Shown here in pieces: positions 58,071 through 64,000 of a stretch of 64,000 bases of DNA. Position numbers and translations under genes: made by a program. The DNA is from Aedoeadaptatus coli (lineage in GTDB: Bacteria > Bacillota > Clostridia > Tissierellales > Peptoniphilaceae), in assembly GCF_900343085.1 (NCBI RefSeq), contig NZ_OPYI01000002.1, forward strand, positions 98,919-162,918. Direction: 5' to 3'. Position 1 is the stretch's first letter. Every line of letters begins with the position of its first letter. Below the pieces are notes generated by a model. That model saw only the letters and a program-made list of their open reading frames with translations, ran no database searches and was not told the DNA's origin.

Positions 58071-58477
58071 CACGAGAAGCCGCGGAAAAGCCTTTATAAC
58101 CATTTCCCGGATGCTTGTTACGTCTTTCTATTTCGGGCCATGCTTTTTGAATTTATTTCTTGCCAATGCTAAAATATAGCCAATAAGGCGATCGACAAGC
58201 ATAACTGAAATTGAAACCTGAAAAGTAATTTATCTCATTCAAAAGATATGAGTCTGGCAAATCTTTGGACGGTTCCCCTTTCCGCATCCTACTTGAAAGA
58301 CCACCCACATCCTTCGCCCGGTAAAGTAAACGACAACAGCGCTTACGCGCTTTTAGATAGATTCCTGCTCATTTATTGCAGTAATACTTTCTTGATTGAA
58401 AACATCCCTTTCCCTGCTGCACGGGAGTGGTAGCACGGCTCAACTTCTTTATCCCCTTTAATTTCAATTTATCCGAA

Positions 58478-58594
58478 TGCTGTTTGCTTATTCCAATTTA
58501 TTTCGATTCATTGGAATGCTGTTCGCTTATTCCAATTTATTTCGATTTATTGGAATACTGTTCGCTTATTCCAATTTATTTCGATTTATTGGAA
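58478..58594. repeat. Three 39-bp tandem repeats with internal palindrome
   Basis: Units at 58478-58516, 58517-58555 and 58556-58594, each with TTCCAAT and ATTGGAA arms around an AT-rich centre; a degenerate fourth start lies at about 58462. They end about 35 bp before the Fic start codon. The rest of the 58048-58628 intergenic stretch is AT-rich and has no convincing gene. The repeats look like an operator array. Confidence 0.9.
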
Positions 58595-58628
58595 TAACTG
58601 TTTCAAGCTGATCGAGAGGAGACCAACA

Positions 58629-59747
58629 TTGACCAGAAAAACTCCGGATCCATTTCTGCCTAATAAACTTCCCTTGGACGATCTTAATGATTTCATTCTG
58701 AAACCGGATATTATTGACAAAATGATAGAAGCTTCTAATGCGATGGGCATTTACAAGGGTTTTCTGTATAACACGCCAAATCCAATGCTGCTCATTTCTC
58801 CTCTATTGATCCAAGAGTCCGTTTTGTCCTCCAAACTGGAAGGAACGCACGCAACACTGGAAGACTTCTTAAACTTCGAAGCAGGCAATGATACCCCGAT
58901 AGAAAAAGATGAAATGACAGAAATTGCAAACTATAGGACGGCTTTATACGATGCCTTAGACACGATGGGAACGATAAATAATGATGATCCCGGTAAGCTA
59001 CCGCTCTCCAATCGAATCATCAAAAACATGCACAAAATCCTCTTAAATAACGTAAGAGGCAACACGAAAAATCCCGGTAATTTTAAACGAGCGCAAAATT
59101 ATATAGGCAGCTCAACGGAAATTTCATATACACCGGTCCCACCGTCACATACCGAAGAGTACATGGCTAACCTTGAAAATTATATTCATTTCGATGAAAA
59201 GAAAATTTTAATTCAGTCAGCAATAATACATGCCCAGTTCGAAATGATACATCCCTTTGAGGATGGGAACGGACGAATAGGAAGGTTGTTAATTCCCCTG
59301 TTCTTATATTACAAAGAATACCTTCCTTACCCGACCTTTTATATGAGTGAATATTTTGAAGCAGACAGAGACCGTTATATTGAGCGGTTGTCAGATATTT
59401 CCGCACACAATAATTGGTTGGACTGGATTGATTATTATTTAGATGGAATCATAAAACAGGCATCGAGAAATACAATAAAAGCAAATCGTCTTTTATCTTT
59501 ATATGATGAAATGAAGATTTTGTGTACTTCCAAAGTAAACTCCAAGCATGCCATTAATGTGCTTGACTTCATCTTCAAGCATCCGGTATTTAAGTCCGGG
59601 CAATTGAAAGATGAGCTGAATGTCGGTTCCATATCCACAGTCTATAATTTATTAGATAAATTCACTGAACTTGGCATTCTCACGAAATCAGATGAAAAAA
59701 GAAACATCACCTATTATTCGCCGCAAATTATTTTAAGTACAGAGTAA
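58629..59747 (+). CDS. Fic-family protein with C-terminal winged helix
   Basis: A 372-residue protein with TTG start at 58629 (GAGAGGAG upstream). N-terminal inhibitory motif SSKLEG (about residue 77) makes it a class II Fic. The Fic core HPFEDGNGRIGR (about residue 207) is complete, so AMP transfer activity is expected. The C-terminal about 70 residues (GQLKDELNVGSISTVYNLLDK) form a winged helix-turn-helix. The gene is AT-rich and sits alone between polA and tRNA-Leu(CAA). It may autoregulate through the 39-bp repeats. Confidence 0.93.
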   Translation: MTRKTPDPFLPNKLPLDDLNDFILKPDIIDKMIEASNAMGIYKGFLYNTPNPMLLISPLLIQESVLSSKLEGTHATLEDFLNFEAGNDTPIEKDEMTEIANYRTALYDALDTMGTINNDDPGKLPLSNRIIKNMHKILLNNVRGNTKNPGNFKRAQNYIGSSTEISYTPVPPSHTEEYMANLENYIHFDEKKILIQSAIIHAQFEMIHPFEDGNGRIGRLLIPLFLYYKEYLPYPTFYMSEYFEADRDRYIERLSDISAHNNWLDWIDYYLDGIIKQASRNTIKANRLLSLYDEMKILCTSKVNSKHAINVLDFIFKHPVFKSGQLKDELNVGSISTVYNLLDKFTELGILTKSDEKRNITYYSPQIILSTE

Positions 59748-59775
59748 GTTATGCTCCAATGAAGATATAGGACGA

Positions 59776-59812
59776 AAAAAGCCCCTACCCTGTTGCAACA
59801 GGATAGAAGCAA
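59776..59812 (+). terminator. Degenerate terminator-like element after the Fic gene
   Basis: It resembles the element at 51301-51336 (AAAAAAGCCCCTACC, then a CCTGTTGCAACAGG palindrome), but the outer right arm is changed. Weak as a terminator. Confidence 0.4.
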
Positions 59813-59894
59813 AGAATATACCTACGACGCACAATCGCTTCCGTACTCGATTTCAGCATCGTCTTCAGGCGCGAAGGATCAATCCGGAAAAAGT

Positions 59895-59929
59895 AAAAGC
59901 ACGTAAGGCGAATAACCCTACGTGCTTTT
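59895..59929 (-). terminator. Terminator of tRNA-Leu(CAA)
   Basis: Stem AAAGCACGTA/TACGTGCTTT of about 10 bp with a few more pairs, T-rich on both sides; may stop transcripts from both directions. Confidence 0.75.
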
Positions 59930-59982
59930 AAAATGTGCATTTTTACACGTTTCATGACACTGTGTAAAAACACTAAATTGTA

Positions 59983-60069
59983 TGGTGCCGAAGGCGGGAC
60001 TTGAACCCGCACGGTGTCGCCACCGCTGGATTTTGAGTCCAGTACGTCTGCCAATTCCATCACTTCGGC
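59983..60069 (-). tRNA. tRNA-Leu(CAA)
   Basis: An 87-nt class II tRNA with encoded CCA, acceptor GCCGAAG/CTTCGGC, anticodon loop CTCAAAA (CAA), T-arm GCGGGTTCAAGTCCCGC. It lies between the Fic gene and the aminopeptidase. The ORF over it (59785-60063) is an artefact. Confidence 0.95.
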
Positions 60070-60123
60070 TAACTGATACTTCGATAGTATAACATATCTG
60101 TTAGCCGCGTGTAAAGGGTGATT

Positions 60124-61473
60124 TTATTTCATGGTCAAAAAACTGCTGTACGCTTTGTAGGTGGAGTAGATGTCCGCCTTGGATGCCACTTCAAAGGGTG
60201 CGTGCATGGAGAAGAGGGCTGTGCCCAGATCCACGACTTCCGCGCCGGTTTCGGCGAGGATGTAGGCCACGGTGCCGCCGCCGCCTTCGTCGACTTTGCC
60301 CATTTCGCCCGTTTGCCACAAAATATTGTCTTTGGCAAATTGGTCCCGAAGGGCAGCGACAAATTCCACATTGGCGTCGTTGGTGGAGCTTTTGCCTCTG
60401 GCGCCGGTGTATTTCATCATGCAGACGCCTTCGCCTAAGCGGGCGGCGTTTTTCTTGTCCATGACTTCGGGGTAGTTGGGATCCAGGGCCGCGGTGACAT
60501 CGGCGGAGAGGACCATGCTGTTGGCCAAGGCCCGGCGCACGGCGATGTTGGAGTCCACGCCCAATTTGTAGAGCACTTCGGCCACGGCGTTTTCAAAGTA
60601 TTTCGCGCTCATGGAGGTGTTGCCCACGGAACCGATTTCTTCTTTGTCGGCAAAGACGGCGACGCAGGTTTTCGTGCGGTTCTTCCCGTCCAGTTGCGCT
60701 CTGAGAGACGCGTAGGCACAGACTTTGTCGTCTTGGCCGTAGGCGGCCACCATGCTTCGGTCCAGGCCTATGTCTCTGGCATTAAAGGCGGGCACCACTT
60801 CCAACTCCGCCGTTTCGAAGTCGTCGGCATCCATGCCGTATTTTTCTTTTAAAAGGGCTTTCGCAGCTTCTTCCACGGAGCCGTTCAAGGAGCGATGACC
60901 GAAAAGAACGTTGAGGTTTTCGCCGATAATGCCTTCGTCCAAGGTCTTTTTATTTTGGGACTTGCTTAAATGGGGCAAGAGATCCGTCACGGTGAAGACG
61001 GGATCGGCAGGATCGGAGCCGATATTGACTTCGTGCTTCTTGCCGTCTTTGGTCACGACCACGCCGTGCATAGCCAAGGGAATGGCCGTCCATTGGTATT
61101 TTTTAATGCCGCCGTAGTAGTGGGTCTTTAAGAGCGCCACATTTTCCTCTTCATAGAGGGGCGTCGCTTTAATATCCAGGCGGGGCGAATCGATGTGGCT
61201 CGCTACAATGGCCATGCCCTCTTCGAAATCTGCGGCCAAGTCGAAGAGCACCACGGACTTTTCTTTATTTAAGAAGTAAATTTTGTCGCCGTGCTTTAAG
61301 CTGTCCATATCGTAGAAATTTTTGTAGCCCGCTTCTTCCGCCAAGCGGACGATTTCTTTCGCCGCCATGCGCTCGGTTTTCGCCCGGTCTAAAAAGGCCT
61401 TGTAATCTTCAGAAAATGCCATAATGGCATCGTGTTCTTCTTCTCTGTCCCAATAAGTGATTTTCTTTTCCAT
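60124..61473 (-). CDS. M18-family aminopeptidase
   Basis: A 449-residue zinc aminopeptidase of the M18 (aspartyl aminopeptidase) family. Metal-ligand regions include ASHIDSPRLDIKATP (about residue 95), FADKEEIGSVGNTSM and the final GTALFSMHAPFEVASKAD. It digests peptides in the cytoplasm. A monocistronic gene just upstream of tRNA-Leu(CAA). Confidence 0.95.
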   Translation of the reverse strand: MEKKITYWDREEEHDAIMAFSEDYKAFLDRAKTERMAAKEIVRLAEEAGYKNFYDMDSLKHGDKIYFLNKEKSVVLFDLAADFEEGMAIVASHIDSPRLDIKATPLYEEENVALLKTHYYGGIKKYQWTAIPLAMHGVVVTKDGKKHEVNIGSDPADPVFTVTDLLPHLSKSQNKKTLDEGIIGENLNVLFGHRSLNGSVEEAAKALLKEKYGMDADDFETAELEVVPAFNARDIGLDRSMVAAYGQDDKVCAYASLRAQLDGKNRTKTCVAVFADKEEIGSVGNTSMSAKYFENAVAEVLYKLGVDSNIAVRRALANSMVLSADVTAALDPNYPEVMDKKNAARLGEGVCMMKYTGARGKSSTNDANVEFVAALRDQFAKDNILWQTGEMGKVDEGGGGTVAYILAETGAEVVDLGTALFSMHAPFEVASKADIYSTYKAYSSFLTMK

Positions 61474-61488
61474 TCCATGCTCCTTTCA

Positions 61489-63339
61489 TCAGTTGGCATC
61501 CCCTACATCGGGGACGTCGTCGTTTTCTTTAGCCGCCAAATTTTCTTCCGTCTTGGCGTGTTTGGCTTTGTCTCCGTCGTCGGGCTTCACTACCGCCTCA
61601 GGCATATTGTAGAGCAGGCAGTGGCCCAACATGTGGGACATCAGGCGCTTCGCCGGATCTTTCATATGCCCTTCGTCGTCGTAAAAATCGCTTTGATTCT
61701 TGGCGTCTTTATACCAGTCGATAAGGGTCACATTGGCGTACTTGTCGGCGACGCGCTGCAAAATATCGTTGTTTTTATCTTCGTAGGAAGGATCCGCCAC
61801 CACATTAAACAAAAACAGGGGGCGTCCCTCGGCGGTTTTTACAATTTCGTCCACGGCATCGAAGGTAAGGGCGCCGTCGTTTCCGATTTGCAGAATGATG
61901 GGCCCGTCGTCGGAATATTCCTTAATCCGACGCACGTACCAAGAGGGATTTAAATTCTCGGATCCGATGACCTGCAGATTCGGCATAAGGAGCAAATAGG
62001 CCTCCCGCGCCGATTGGGCGGATCCGTCGCCTAAGAGCAGTCCCTTTTGATTCTGGAGTTTGCCCAAATCCTCGTTGGTTAATTTGTAATGGGGCTTTTG
62101 CGCGTTCACCTGTTCGATGGCCGCCGCCAGCTCGTTGGACGGCTCGAAGCGTTCCGTCAGGGATGCCTTCTTTTGTTCCCTCTCCTCTTCCTTCGGTTTC
62201 ACGGTCTTCACCACGGGTGTCGTCGGCGCCTCCCGCTTCATGACCTCCGGCCCTTGGGTGGCGTAGGTAATGATCATGAGTCCGCCGAAAAGCACCGCCA
62301 AGATAGCGTATACCCATTTGTTGCTCAAGCCTTTCACTTGAAAAACATAGTAGGAACCTTGGGCGACGATTAGCAGGAAGACGAGGGCCGGGGGAATCCA
62401 CAGGCCGCCTGCGAGCTGAAGGCGCTCCGCCAGCTCTTTCGTAAAAAAGAAGACCGGCATACTGTACAGGTAGATGGAATAGGCCCGCTCGCCGATAAAA
62501 GTAAAGAGGGGAAATTGAAAGACGCTTTCGAAGGCGTTGCCGTCGCGAAACAAAAATAGAATAAAGAAACTTAAGAGCAGACTGGTGAGAAAAAGGCCGC
62601 CGAAATACGCAGGTCCGGCTTCCGCCATAAACAACAGCAGTAGAACGAAGACGATCATGATCCCGAGCATGGCCATGTCCCGATTGGCTACTTTTCCCCG
62701 TCCTTTTCCCATGAGCTCATAGAGGACGACGGGAAACAGGATAAAGAAACTGAAGAGCCGGCTCTCGGGGCTGTAAAAGATTCTCGCTTCGGCCAAATCC
62801 AAGCCGCCGAAGATGCCCATGATAAGGGCGGAGATCAAGCTGATGACGCCGCCGAAAAAGGCCACGGATATAATTTTCTGCCGCGTCTTTTTCCCCGCAA
62901 TGGCCAGGGTAAAAATTAAATAGCATTGCATAAGCAAGGACACGAACCACAAGTGCCCGAATGGCGAGGGCTGTTCGATGCTCAGCGGATGCCCGGCGAG
63001 GCTTTGGAAAATATTATTGGCGAACAGCAAGGACCACAGGGCCTGTCCCCGCACCAGGGGCATGTCTGCATAAAAAAACAGGGCGTAGATCGCCGTGACG
63101 ATGGCCACCATGGCGAAAAGTTCCGGCCAATAGGCCCGCACTTTCTCCGCCAAAAAGGGCCCGGGGTATGTTTTTTCCCGAATGTAGCGCCTGAAGGTTT
63201 CGTAGCCCATAAGGGCGAAGAGCATTTGATAGCCTAAGTGGCCGCCTAAAAAAACGCGGTTGAAGGCCATGTATAGTAAAATAAAGCACAGGGCAAATCC
63301 TTTGACGCCCTCTGCCGTCTTTCTTTCTTTAATGGACAT
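61489..63339 (-). CDS. OatA-like membrane acyltransferase with SGNH domain
   Basis: A 616-residue protein. N-terminal acyltransferase_3 domain with about ten membrane helices (1-365), an Arg/Glu/Lys-rich linker, and a C-terminal extracytoplasmic SGNH-like domain (about 435-600). Such proteins O-acetylate peptidoglycan and give lysozyme resistance. Block III (IGND) and the last block (DDEGH) are seen, but block I reads GDGS instead of GDS, so catalysis may be changed. The classic N-terminal RGxA/H motif is also weak. Confidence 0.85.
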   Translation of the reverse strand: MSIKERKTAEGVKGFALCFILLYMAFNRVFLGGHLGYQMLFALMGYETFRRYIREKTYPGPFLAEKVRAYWPELFAMVAIVTAIYALFFYADMPLVRGQALWSLLFANNIFQSLAGHPLSIEQPSPFGHLWFVSLLMQCYLIFTLAIAGKKTRQKIISVAFFGGVISLISALIMGIFGGLDLAEARIFYSPESRLFSFFILFPVVLYELMGKGRGKVANRDMAMLGIMIVFVLLLLFMAEAGPAYFGGLFLTSLLLSFFILFLFRDGNAFESVFQFPLFTFIGERAYSIYLYSMPVFFFTKELAERLQLAGGLWIPPALVFLLIVAQGSYYVFQVKGLSNKWVYAILAVLFGGLMIITYATQGPEVMKREAPTTPVVKTVKPKEEEREQKKASLTERFEPSNELAAAIEQVNAQKPHYKLTNEDLGKLQNQKGLLLGDGSAQSAREAYLLLMPNLQVIGSENLNPSWYVRRIKEYSDDGPIILQIGNDGALTFDAVDEIVKTAEGRPLFLFNVVADPSYEDKNNDILQRVADKYANVTLIDWYKDAKNQSDFYDDEGHMKDPAKRLMSHMLGHCLLYNMPEAVVKPDDGDKAKHAKTEENLAAKENDDVPDVGDAN

Positions 63340-63441
63340 AAACGACTCCTTTATTTAATGGTAATATTTTACCACAAACGGGGAAATTTAGCCTGCGCTT
63401 TACTCGGCGGGGATTTTTGTAAAATTCTTTTAAAAAAGTAC

Positions 63442-63470
63442 TGGACAAATTTCTCCTGAGGCTATATAAT
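63442..63470 (+). promoter_or_regulatory. Promoter of tRNA-Lys
   Basis: TGGACA, 17-bp spacer, TATAAT, ending 20 bp before the tRNA. Close to consensus. Confidence 0.85.
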
Positions 63471-63490
63471 TATCTCTGTTATCGACGTTT

Positions 63491-63566
63491 GCATCTTTAG
63501 CTCAGTTGGTAGAGCAACTGACTCTTAATCAGTGGGCCCAGGGTTCGAGTCCCTGAAGATGCACCA
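63491..63566 (+). tRNA. tRNA-Lys(CTT)
   Basis: A 76-nt tRNA with encoded CCA, acceptor GCATCTT/AAGATGC, D-arm AGCTCAGTTGGTAGAGC, anticodon loop CTCTTAA (CTT), T-arm CAGGGTTCGAGTCCCTG. Confidence 0.96.
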
Positions 63567-63572
63567 GATACG

Positions 63573-63596
63573 CGGAGCTTCGGCTCCGTTTTTTTA
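63573..63596 (+). terminator. Terminator of tRNA-Lys
   Basis: CGGAGC/GCTCCG stem with a 4-nt loop and TTTTTTT, 6 bp after the tRNA. Confidence 0.9.
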
Positions 63597-63618
63597 TGCC
63601 CGTTTTTCTTCGCCCATC

Positions 63619-63647
63619 AAAAAAGAGCGGCGCCTACACGTCGCTCT
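63619..63647 (-). terminator. Leftward terminator downstream of a truncated ORF
   Basis: On the minus strand AGAGCGACG/CGCCGCTCT stem followed by TTTTTTG. It would end a leftward gene that comes from the right, beyond the IS end. Confidence 0.75.
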
Positions 63648-63756
63648 TGTCTTTGTTTTTCCAGTAGAGATCCCAAATCTTTTTCATCAGAATATCTTTG
63701 TCCCGCTGCCCGATCTTCTCCGAAGCCAGGGCTTTTTTTGGCTCTATAATATCCAT
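63634..63756 (-). pseudogene. C-terminal remnant of a gene cut by the IS element
   Basis: A 40-codon frame (MDIIEPKKALASEKIGQRDK, then KKIWDLYWKNKDKSDV) ending in the stem of the terminator at 63619-63647. It has no ribosome site and looks like a protein tail; the upstream part may lie beyond the IS element or be lost. A genuine small gene cannot be excluded. Confidence 0.4.
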
Positions 63757-63786
63757 TGGGGAGTAAGCTCCTCAATGGATATTTTT
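63748..63786 (+). terminator. Long hairpin at the IS left end
   Basis: 16-bp arms with one G-T wobble (63748-63763 and 63768-63783, loop TAAG), followed by TTT. IS200-type elements carry such a terminator at the left end to block outside transcription into the transposase gene. Confidence 0.6.
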
Positions 63787-64000
63787 GTGCGCTTTAGCAT
63801 GAATAAACCACCAGCTATGCTGGTGGTAGGCGTAAAAAGCTTTAGCTTTAAGTAAAAAAAGAACCTCCCATGATAAAATTATTGTGTTATCGGCAATAAA
63901 ATATCAAGGAGGTATCCATATGGATAAGAACAGCTTAGCACATACAAGTTGGAATTGTAAGTATCATATCGTGTTTGCACCAAAATATAGGCGGCAAGTT
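63784..64000 (+). mobile_element. IS200/IS605-family element, left end (runs off the window)
   Basis: The subterminal hairpin with arms ACCACCAGC and GCTGGTGGT (63807-63827, loop TAT) is typical of the left end recognised by the Y1 transposase. The transposase start follows at 63920. The exact left boundary is uncertain because this family makes no target duplication. Confidence 0.8.
63920..64000 (+). CDS. tnpA: IS200/IS605 TnpA transposase, 5' part
   Basis: 27 codons from ATG 63920 (AAGGAGG upstream). The start SWNCKYHIVFAPKYRRQV is the signature N-terminus of the Y1 HUH transposase TnpA, which moves single-stranded DNA. The catalytic HUH and tyrosine lie beyond the window. Confidence 0.92.
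   Translation, partial: MDKNSLAHTSWNCKYHIVFAPKYRRQV

Noticed and set aside
58248..58433. Plus-strand ORF of 61 codons upstream of the Fic gene
   Set aside because: No ribosome site, unremarkable composition, and it lies in the intergenic repeat/leader zone; no support as a gene.
58478..58594. Tandem repeats as a CRISPR array
   Set aside because: The 39-bp units are directly adjacent, there are no spacers between them, and no cas genes are nearby.
59785..60063. Minus-strand ORF of 92 codons
   Set aside because: It translates straight through tRNA-Leu(CAA) and its terminator; it is a by-product of the tRNA sequence.
60118..60438. Plus-strand ORFs over the aminopeptidase
   Set aside because: Antisense frames opened by the GC-biased codon use of the M18 gene; no ribosome sites.

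Overview
The window looks like chromosome of an anaerobic, low-GC-lineage Gram-positive bacterium (Firmicutes, Clostridia/Tissierellia-like) with fairly GC-rich host DNA. The basis is a complete six-gene Rnf complex, a NusG-domain-II/Gx-transporter pair, Gram-positive cell-wall genes, a clostridial-type Fic protein and strong AGGAGG ribosome sites. mreC, mreD and a class B PBP are kept, but mreB is missing from its usual place after radC, which would fit a coccus. The species cannot be named from sequence alone.

Left host segment (1-13,680, minus strand). One tightly packed operon runs NusG-II protein, Gx transporter, maf, radC, mreC, mreD, PBP2 (cut by the window edge). Upstream of it is the rnfCDGEAB operon. 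Upstream again are an acyl-CoA carboxyltransferase, a biotin carrier and tRNA-Leu(CAG).

Prophage (13,683-52,922, 39.2 kb). It is bounded by a 17-bp direct repeat, one copy of which lies in the 3' end of tRNA-Leu(GAG). Read from the right on the minus strand it carries a replication module (Cas4-like DUF2800 protein, DUF2815 SSB, family A polymerase, primase/VapE helicase, an iteron-rich origin candidate, VRR-NUC, SNF2 helicase, DUF3310), a late regulator, and an HNH/terminase/portal/ClpP/HK97-capsid head module. Next come a contractile PBSX (xkd)-like tail module with a -1 frameshifted chaperone gene and three different wall-hydrolase domains at the tail hub, then lysis genes, and a small accessory cassette with its own promoter. 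The lysogeny block (repressor, exonuclease-BRCT protein, large serine integrase) is on the plus strand at the right end. Two plus-strand small genes and a probable small RNA interrupt the early region.

The most interesting observation is that the attachment core lies inside the 3' end of the integrase gene. In the integrated state the integrase stop codon is supplied by the host tRNA gene (tail KGT). In the excised circle the same frame would run into phage DNA and end in a 17-residue tail finishing LVA, which resembles an ssrA-type degron. This would be an integration-dependent switch of integrase stability.

Right host segment (52,998-64,000). It carries a peptide-binding lipoprotein, coaE, polA, an AT-rich insert holding three 39-bp repeats and a Fic protein with a C-terminal winged helix, tRNA-Leu(CAA), an M18 aminopeptidase, an OatA-like acyltransferase with an altered SGNH serine motif, tRNA-Lys(CTT), and the left end of an IS200/IS605 element that runs off the window.
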